Assembly: GCA_023101885.1 (NCBI GenBank) | Contig: JALPQD010000395.1 | Coordinates: 1,746,001-1,810,000 of the forward strand | Length of the DNA: 64,000 nt | DNA from: Typhlomys cinereus | Lineage: Eukaryota > Chordata > Mammalia > Rodentia > Platacanthomyidae | Direction: 5' to 3' | Shown: piece by piece, positions 57,501 through 64,000 of the stretch | How the letters are laid out: each line of letters opens with the position of its first letter | Position numbering within the stretch: the first letter of the stretch is position 1 | Translations under genes and position numbers: made by a program | The notes under the pieces: model-generated | Databases searched by the model: none | Told to the model about the DNA's origin: nothing | The model's input: only the letters and a program-made list of their open reading frames with translations

Positions 57501-58290
57501 CTGGTTCCTTGCTTTGTAAATTTGGGAAATAAGACATAATCGCCATAAGGTCACATCTGTGATATCATCTGCTCATTGTGAGACATATCTTCATGTAGCT
57601 GAAAACCATATTGACCTGCTATTATTTTGGAATTGAGAGAATTACCTGGTTGCAAAGACTATGAAAACTTGTTATAGTGACTTAATAGAGAATGTTCTTT
57701 TTAAAATATTCTAATTGAGAAAGAGGAAGAACGCGTGTAGACTCCAGAGCTCGAACTCAGGTTGCCAGATTTGCACACAGGCGCCCCTACCTATTGAACA
57801 CCTAACCCTCCTGTAGAATATTCCTTGCACAGTTACTGAGAAAAGTTACCACCTTGGCAATTATATCTAGGCACGTGACTCAGAGTTTCAAGAAAAGACT
57901 ATTTGCATAATCATGCTGCTGTAACTGAAACAGACTTGTTGAGTAACAGAACAAGTTATGCCTGCTCGTTTCTGGCAACATTTTCAAAGGGGCATTAAAC
58001 TTGAAGGTCTTGACTAGAAGAGCCGGGAAGTGGAGGGCGAAGGAAACTACTCCTGAGCCTGACTTGAGGCTTTCTCTCTTAGCAGAGTGCCTGGTATTCG
58101 ATTACTTCTGTATCGTCTCAGATGCTGCAGGATCAGGGCATGGCTGCCACTAGCGGCAGAACATGTAGTTTGAATACAGTGCATGAGTTTTGACATTTTC
58201 AGAAATCTTTGAAATAGCCAATGCATTAATATTCTCTCATTTTAATAAGGCATTTTGCCTGTAGCTTTTGCTTGTGTGGCTGTTGAGGTT

Positions 58291-58321
58291 TTTTTTTAAC
58301 TTTATTAATTCATTGTGTGTA

Positions 58322-58379
<58 letters not shown>

Positions 58380-58601
58380 GGCACATGTGTTCCTGTAAAG
58401 GCCCAAAGGTTTGCTTCTACCTGGATTGCTTCTACCTCTTTGCTTCACCCTGGGATTTCCCAGGTTCTACCCACCAGGACCAGAAGTGCAGGCTGCCAAC
58501 ATTTCCACCTGGTATTTTCTACATGTGAGACCTGGAATCCGAATTCAGAACCTTCTGCTTGCAAGGCAGAGTCCTAACCCCTGAGCTATCTCTCCAGCCA
58601 T
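58291..58601 (-). mobile_element. tRNA-headed SINE, older subfamily
   Basis: Reverse copy whose tail has grown into compound (TG)n(GA)n at 58313-58380; head CCTGAGCTATCTCTCCAGCC at the right. Confidence 0.88.
58313..58380. repeat. compound (TG)n(GA)n microsatellite
   Basis: TG run passing directly into GA run with one CGA interruption. Confidence 0.96.
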
Positions 58602-58637
58602 GTTGTTGGTTCTTATTAAAACAGTTGGTATTTCAGG

Positions 58638-58815
58638 ACCAGAGGTGAGGTACTGCGCTTGCTTAGCATACACAAAGCCCAGAGTCTACCCCTAACACCA
58701 AATGTGATTGTGCATGCATTTGAACTCAGCAGGGGATCAGGAGTTGTAGATCATCCTAGCTACATAGCAAGTTTCAGGCTACCCTGGGCTATGTGAAAGC
58801 CTACCTCAAAAATGA
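58638..58815 (+). mobile_element. composite ID/B1 (B4-like) SINE
   Basis: GTACTGCGCTTGCTTAGCAT, TCATCCTAGCTACATAGCAA, CTACCTCAAAAATGAAG. The young SINE at 58823 is inserted in its A tail. Confidence 0.65.
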
Positions 58816-58822
58816 AGAAAAA

Positions 58823-59128
58823 GGGCTGGAGAGGTGGCTCAGAGGTTAAGCCTCTGCCTTGCAGGCAGAAGGTCCTGAGTTCGGATCCCAGATCCCACGT
58901 ATAGATGCGGAGGCGGCCTGCGCTTCTGGTCCTGGTAGGGCAGAGCCTGTGAATCTCGGAGCAGAGTAAACAAGAAGGAGGTGGAGGTGGTTCATGGTGG
59001 TTCCCGAATTCGTTCGTGGTTCTACACACACACAGACGCGTGCGCGCGCGCGCCTGCGCGCCTGCACACATACATACATGCACACACGCACAATTGAATA
59101 AACAATAATAATAATAATAATATTTTAA
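58823..59128 (+). mobile_element. tRNA-headed SINE, young subfamily
   Basis: Head GGGCTGGAGAGGTGGCTCAG with pol III box A (TGGCTCAGAGG) and box B (GTTCGGATCC), body with CCTGCGCTTCTGGTCCTGGT, a TG/CA tail and (AAT)n. Flanked by a perfect 15-bp duplication AAAAATGAAGAAAAA at 58808-58822 and 59129-59143, so a relatively recent insertion. Confidence 0.9.
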
Positions 59129-59699
59129 AAAAATGAAGAAAAAATAAAGTTGGTATTTCAGATCCTGATCCTAAAACAACAAAAGGAACTAGGGTACATT
59201 GGGGCCCAGGGATGATTTTAGAGGTCTGTTCTTTGACTTGGGACACGGAGTCTTCCAGGATCTTGATGACCACGTTCGTGCATTTTTTAGGAGTGAAAGA
59301 AGCCCTGAAGGGCAGCTTCTTGCAGAAGGTGATCTTCATGGAGAAGTCAGGTTCTGACAAGTAGGAGGCAGGACTAACACGCACACACCTTCCATTCTGT
59401 GGGGTGGAGGTGTGCCTCAGAGTTACACAACTCACTCGGCCACGCGACAGCCAGTTTCTCGTGGTTTTAGGATGTCTTACAGACCTTCACGAGAAGTCAC
59501 TAGTCAGGTTTGAGGACCAGTGGCAGCGTGAAGATTGCACTCACCAGAAAGTTCCTGCCTGTTCCAGCTTGGTCCACTCCACTGCTTTCTTGAGTGCTTG
59601 GTAGATACAGCTGATCCTCAATTTACCAACTTACACTTTCAAGTTTATTGGCATAATAAACACATTTTGACTTATGACGTTTCTAATTAAAATTAATTT

Positions 59700-59822
59700 A
59701 TTGGGCCTAATACCGAGGTGCCCTCTTGCCACCCCAGCATTTGAGAGGTGCAGGCAGAGAACCAGGAGCTACGCAGCAAGATCCAGGTCAGACTACATGA
59801 GAACTTGTCTAAAAAAAAGGAA
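59700..59822 (+). mobile_element. B1-type SINE
   Basis: GCCACCCCAGCATTTGAGAG, AAGATCCAGGTCAGACTACA, TGTCTAAAAAAAAGG. Intergenic. Confidence 0.6.
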
Positions 59823-60164
59823 GGAGAGGGGTTTATCAGGGAAAACCCCAGTGTAACTTGAGCCATGTCTGTAGTTTGAATGTTATAAAGAAATAGGAAA
59901 TTTTAGGCTAAAAACAGATGCAAGCTATTAAAAAAAAAAGAATATCATTAGAAATCTTTTACTAGTAGACAACCAACCAGCGACCTTGCTTAGGCAAGGA
60001 GGTCTTTGCTACAGAGGCTCCTTGAAGGTTGCTCCCCTTGCTCAAGTTCACAGACAGAAAGGAAGAGGGACCCCTGCTTGTGTCTCTTCACTAAGCATTT
60101 TATATGTATTTTCTTTTAATCTTTGTGAGACTTGAAAGCGCCTTTGAAGATAGCAGCACTGTTT

Positions 60165-60345
60165 CTATTTTTAATTTGATTTGTTATTATCTAGTTTGTG
60201 TGTGGGGTTGTCATATAAGTGTGGAAGACAGAGGACAACTTCGTGGAGTCAGTTCTCTCCTGGCATTTGGGTTCCAGGGATTGAACTCAGGTCATCAGGT
60301 TTGAGCTATAAGCACTTTAACCTATCGAGCCATCTTACTGGCCCC
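60165..60345 (-). mobile_element. B3-like SINE
   Basis: GTGGAAGACAGAGGACAACT, GGTTCCAGGGATTGAACTCA, head CTATCGAGCCATCTTACTGG at the right. Confidence 0.7.
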
Positions 60346-60611
60346 ATAGCTTCTGTTTTAGGAGGAAGAAATTGAGGCTTGGAGAAGGAATGCTCTATAC
60401 TGTCTGTAAAGAGCTGTCCACATCTGCACAGTGACAGCACAGAATTGATCACCAGACACTCCCATTTAGCTCATAGTAACTTACAAAGCTCCCTTTGGGT
60501 GACCGGGAAGCCAAGAGTCAGACCATGTAAGTTGCCAGAGACTACACATCTGACAAGGACCGAGCATGGGGACTCATGTTAATAGTTATAGAACACGATC
60601 TGCTTGATTTA

Positions 60612-60775
60612 TTTTTTGTGGGTTGTGGAGGGAGTGGGGGAGTGAGACAGGGTCTCATGTAGCACAGGATGGTCTCCCACCCACTATATAGCTGAAACTA
60701 GCCTTGGATTGCTAATCCTTCTGTTTCCATCTCCCAAGGGATGGAGCTACAGGCATATTCCACTATGCACAACTT
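60612..60775 (-). mobile_element. B1 SINE
   Basis: GAGACAGGGTCTCATGTAGC, TTGGATTGCTAATCCTTCTG, reverse orientation. Confidence 0.75.
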
Positions 60776-60779
60776 GCTT

Positions 60780-60811
60780 TTTTTAATCTTTATTTTGTAT
60801 GCTTGTGTGTG

Positions 60812-60865
<54 letters not shown>

Positions 60866-61094
60866 GTGAGGGCATTGCCTGTCCCTGCGGAGGACCAAGA
60901 ATGTCTTTGGGAATCATCCTGGATTGCTTCTACTTCCTTTTTGCTTCCCTCTGGATTTCCCAGGCTCTGCCCACCAGGGGTCAGAAGGGCAGACCATGCC
61001 ATTTCTGCCTGGTGTTTTTTACATGGGACCTGGGATCTGAGCTCAGGACCTTCTGTTTTTGAGGCAGTCTTGCCCCAAACCATCTCTCCACCCA
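60780..61094 (-). mobile_element. tRNA-headed SINE, older subfamily
   Basis: Reverse copy with a long TG tract (60804-60858), body GATTGCTTCTACTTCCTTTT, and diverged head CAAACCATCTCTCCACCC. Confidence 0.86.
60804..60858. repeat. (TG)n microsatellite
   Basis: About 25 TG units with one break, within a reverse SINE tail. Confidence 0.96.
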
Positions 61095-61099
61095 CACAA

Positions 61100-63480
61100 T
61101 CTGCTTTGCCGTCTGGCTATAGCTATAATAGGTACTTGAAGCTCAAGTTAGATATTCCTTAATCGCAAGTAGGATTAGATACAAGTGGAGTTGCTTCTTG
61201 TGACTACCCAGAAATGCTAGGTATGGTGGCCCCTGTCTCAGGACACCACCAAAAGTTCTGTGGTTCCCCTCCAGTTTGGGCTAAGAAGCAGGACCCTAAT
61301 CTCATGAAAAACAGCAGGAAAGTAAAACTAACCACAGAAGGTGATGTGGGGTCATAGTCCATGCCTTCCAGGTACCAGCTTACCTAGGGGCAGTGTGTGA
61401 CCACCACCAAGATCCTAATTTTGTAAACCAGCGCCCCCTAAATACTGCTGAGAGGTGGGACAGGCAAGCTGCCTGATAGGTGATTCCAGGGTTTATACTG
61501 GGTTCAGAATATCCCTAGTTAAATAGGATGAAGTAATTTACTAGCGAAACCCCTTGTTCTTATAGCTGCTTCCACATCAGTCTCAGGGAAGCCAAACAGA
61601 TTCAGTTCTTTCCAAAGAACTGTGGCAGCCCTTCAAGATGAATGCTGCCTTCCTCCTCCGTTTTCTGAGGATTTTGACTTTTCCAGACATTTTCCAGTTG
61701 CTGTCAAAACTTAAACAAGTTAGAGGTCTTTTCAGTGTGGTGTACTTAATTGGGTCCTCCTGCGCTGCGGCTTCTCAGGGGTTCTTAGAACTAACAGTTT
61801 CCGGCTTATTCATCTAAAGAAGCTTCATCTTCACGTGGTCGCCTCTTCCTTCCTCTTCTCCCATAAAGCACAGGTTGCTTTACCTCCTGGTTAGTCTAAG
61901 GTTGGTTTTCTTTCTTTCTTTTTTTTTTTTATTGTCATTTTTGGTTTTGCTGGAGGTAATTTTTTTTCTAGTTTTTAGAAATTTCCAAGAACTCAGTGAA
62001 GTGTAGATAGGTCATTACGGACTGGAGAGATGGCTCATGGATAAAGTGCTTGCCTGGAAAGCAGGAATCTGCATCCCCCCAAACCCATGTTAAAACCTAG
62101 GCAGGTATGGCACAACCTATCACCGCAGCCCTGGGAGGCAGAGACAGTGGATCCCCAGGGCAGACTTGCTCCCTAGATTAGCTCTGGGTTCTTTTGAGTA
62201 ACCCCTCTCACTAAATGAAGCAGCGAGCCATCGAAGAAAACAGCCACTTGTTGACATGTGTGCACACACAAATACACATGCAAGGAAATAAAAAAAAATA
62301 CAAGATTAGCTCATCATATGTGAAAAAAATCCAATGTGACGTGTGCACACACTGGGGACACACACAAATATATATGCAAAGCAATAACAAGTAATATAAG
62401 ATTAGCTCAGCGTATGTGCAAAAACCAAAAGCCTCCATTGGGAGAGAGGGAGCCAAGGCGATCCTGAGGCTGGTCTGGCAGGAGAACCGCTCATCCTTGG
62501 CCAGTTCCAGTCCCAGTCCACTCGGCTACAGCATGATGTTTATGTTTCGCAGCCCCCAGCTGGCCTGGGTATTAATCTGCCTTGGCAGGAAGGTGGCTGT
62601 TCTGATTGTTAACTGTCTTGCAGCCTTAGAAATTTAGAGTGTTCGGGCCTGGTAACCACAAGAGCAAAACATTTAAACAGACCAAGTGGAGTGGAAGCTT
62701 ACAGCTGAGAAAAGACAGACCAAGACCGTTTGGCAGTTTCATCCAGAACTGTCCTACCAAGGAAGTAGGTTTGGAGGTTTATCAACAAGTGTCCGCCTTG
62801 CCCCTTGGCTGTCCTGAAGGCCAACTGTCAGACTCACAATGTGACTAAGGCTGACCTTGAATTTGCAGCGGTTCCCCTGCCTCTCCCCAGGAGTCCTGGA
62901 ACTATAAATGTGGGCCAACACACTGGACTCAGCTTCAGCCTTTTCCTGCAAGCAGTGAGAGGCAGAATGAAAGGAGTGGGAAATGGAGAGATGGGGGGAC
63001 CTGTGGAAGGCACATCTACTTGGAAGAGGATCCAGTAGGAACGGTGAACCCCTCAAATTCCTCTATGCTTGTATAGAAAGGACGTTCTGTGGACCATAGA
63101 AGAGGGAGCTGGTCTCCAAATACAAACAGGGCAAGCGGGGAGTCTTCACGCACCGACCTGTGCACCTCCTTGGTCCAAGCCACTGTACAGAGACACTTGG
63201 CAATTGGGCCTGAGCTGCTAAATCGAGGTGGGGCCCTGTGTAGACCACCCAGCCACACCCACCCAGTAAGAGTGGAGACTGGATTTGAACCCAAAAGTTA
63301 TCTGTGGGCCCAGTAGTGCCTTTGTAGTAGTAATAGGGTTCCACTCAGGGATTCTTGGTTGAACCAATAGGAAATCTTGGTTTCGGAGGTTAGAAACCCC
63401 TGGGTAACTCCCGCGAATTCTTTCCCCAGCCCCCCAGAGCTGCCTGCTCGCTCTTGGCTTCGATGTCTCTGCACAGCCCA
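61100..63480. other. intergenic sequence upstream of the FNBP1 promoter
   Basis: One SINE (62015-62295), a T-rich run near 61910-61930, otherwise unique. GCGCCCCCTA at 61431-61440 is a partial CTCF-like core. No gene seen. Confidence 0.45.
62015..62295 (+). mobile_element. B2-like/composite SINE
   Basis: ACTGGAGAGATGGCTCATGG head, GGGAGGCAGAGACAGTGGAT, tail with AAATACACATGCAAGG and A run. Confidence 0.65.
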
Positions 63481-63499
63481 CAGACCTCATAGTCTGAGA

Positions 63500-64000
63500 G
63501 GCCTCACTGCCCCGGAGCGCTGTAGATTCTGGAGGCTGGGCGGTGTGTGAAGCACCCGCATCTCTGCTCGGCGGCCGCCCCAGGATAGGCCGAGAGGTAG
63601 TGGGGGGCCCAGCGCTCAGCGGAGCTCATCCGGGCCGCCCAGGTTCAAAGGCGAAGGCTGAGTAATGAAAGGATGGACGCGGGAAGGCCCGCGGCCCGAG
63701 GTCCCCAGCACCTCGCTCCGCGTCCTTCCGTACCCCCGGGCTCTGCAGCCCTGGAGGGAAATGAGGGCGGGGCCGGGGCGGGGCCGCGGTAGCTGTCAGT
63801 CGGGCTCCGCCCGAGGCCCCGCCCCTTCCCGCCCCGCCCTCCCCTGGCTCCGGTGTGGGGCGGGCGCGCTGCGGCGGCCGCGACTGCTGCTTCCTCGGGC
63901 CATTTTGCTTGCAGTGGAGCGACGGGAAGGAGGAGCGGCGGAGAGCCAGGGCCGGGAGCCGCGAGCCGGAGGAGGCGGCGACCGCGCGGGCACTGGGCTG
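63500..64000 (+). promoter_or_regulatory. Fnbp1: CpG-island promoter of the plus-strand neighbour (probably FNBP1)
   Basis: Strong CpG island running to the window edge. GC boxes (GGGCGGGGCC, GGGGCGGGGCCG) at about 63766-63786 and reverse-strand GC boxes at about 63820-63846. A YY1-like GCCATTTTG lies at about 63899. No TATA box. Orientation is assigned from synteny with human and mouse, where FNBP1 is head to head with GPR107. Confidence 0.75.
63860..64000 (+). other. Fnbp1: 5' UTR of the first exon of probable FNBP1 (partial)
   Basis: Purine-rich, CpG-rich leader (GGAGCGACGGGAAGGAGGAG, then GCCGGAGGAGGCGGCGACC) following the GC boxes. FNBP1 (FBP17) is an F-BAR protein that bends membrane and links endocytosis to actin. 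No coding sequence of it is inside the window, so the name rests on gene order and on recall of the human leader. Confidence 0.6.

Noticed and set aside
58823..58900. tRNA-like sequence with box A and box B
   Set aside because: It is the head of a SINE with target-site duplications, repeated across the window; not a tRNA gene.
59160..59435. Open minus-strand frame with a protein-like look (SEPDFSMKITFCKKLPF)
   Set aside because: I could not match it to a known family. It runs into a SINE and has no splice or polyadenylation support. A protein search would decide; left unannotated.
61600..61900. Possible processed pseudogene on the minus strand
   Set aside because: Some basic-rich stretches when translated, but no consistent frame, no poly(A) tail and no recognised parent.

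Overview
The window is ordinary vertebrate nuclear DNA from a rodent. It shows split genes with GT-AG introns, two CpG-island promoters, many B1-, ID- and B2-like SINEs, CA/TG microsatellites, ancient L1 fragments and an endogenous-retrovirus LTR pair. The most abundant SINE has a B2-like tRNA head but a body unlike mouse or rat B2. This suggests a rodent outside the murids, possibly a dipodoid (jerboa or jumping mouse), but that placement is a weak inference.

One complete protein-coding gene dominates: GPR107, on the minus strand, from the ATG at 51894-51896 to the stop at 5980-5982. I could place 18 coding exons that join without a break into a 549-codon reading frame (1650 nt with stop). 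The frame encodes a signal peptide, a luminal domain with a furin-type site, seven transmembrane helices and a short cytosolic tail. Sixteen introns use recognisable GT donors except two, introns 2 and 14, which use GC donors in perfect flanking consensus. The 3' UTR probably runs to a polyadenylation signal at 2313-2318 (distal), with an alternative at 3927-3932 (proximal).

Layout: 1-2290 is the downstream flank. 2290-5979 is the probable 3' UTR, with no dispersed repeats seen. 5980-51896 is the GPR107 body, holding SINEs, four minisatellites, a retro-transposed RNase MRP RNA copy (27194-27470) and a perfect 15-bp-arm palindrome. 51500-52080 is the GPR107 CpG-island promoter. 52100-63480 is repeat-rich intergenic DNA with two oppositely oriented LTRs. 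63500-64000 is a second CpG island with the promoter and first bases of a plus-strand gene. By synteny (GPR107 and FNBP1 lie head to head in human and mouse) that gene is most likely FNBP1; its start codon lies beyond the window.

GPR107 (a Golgi/trans-Golgi seven-helix protein in membrane traffic) and FNBP1 (an F-BAR protein in endocytosis) both act in vesicle trafficking, but nothing here shows shared regulation. I found no convincing undescribed coding system. The points most worth checking are the two GC-AG introns, the RMRP retrocopy, the LTR lying in sense orientation just upstream of GPR107, the minisatellites and the lineage-specific SINE family.
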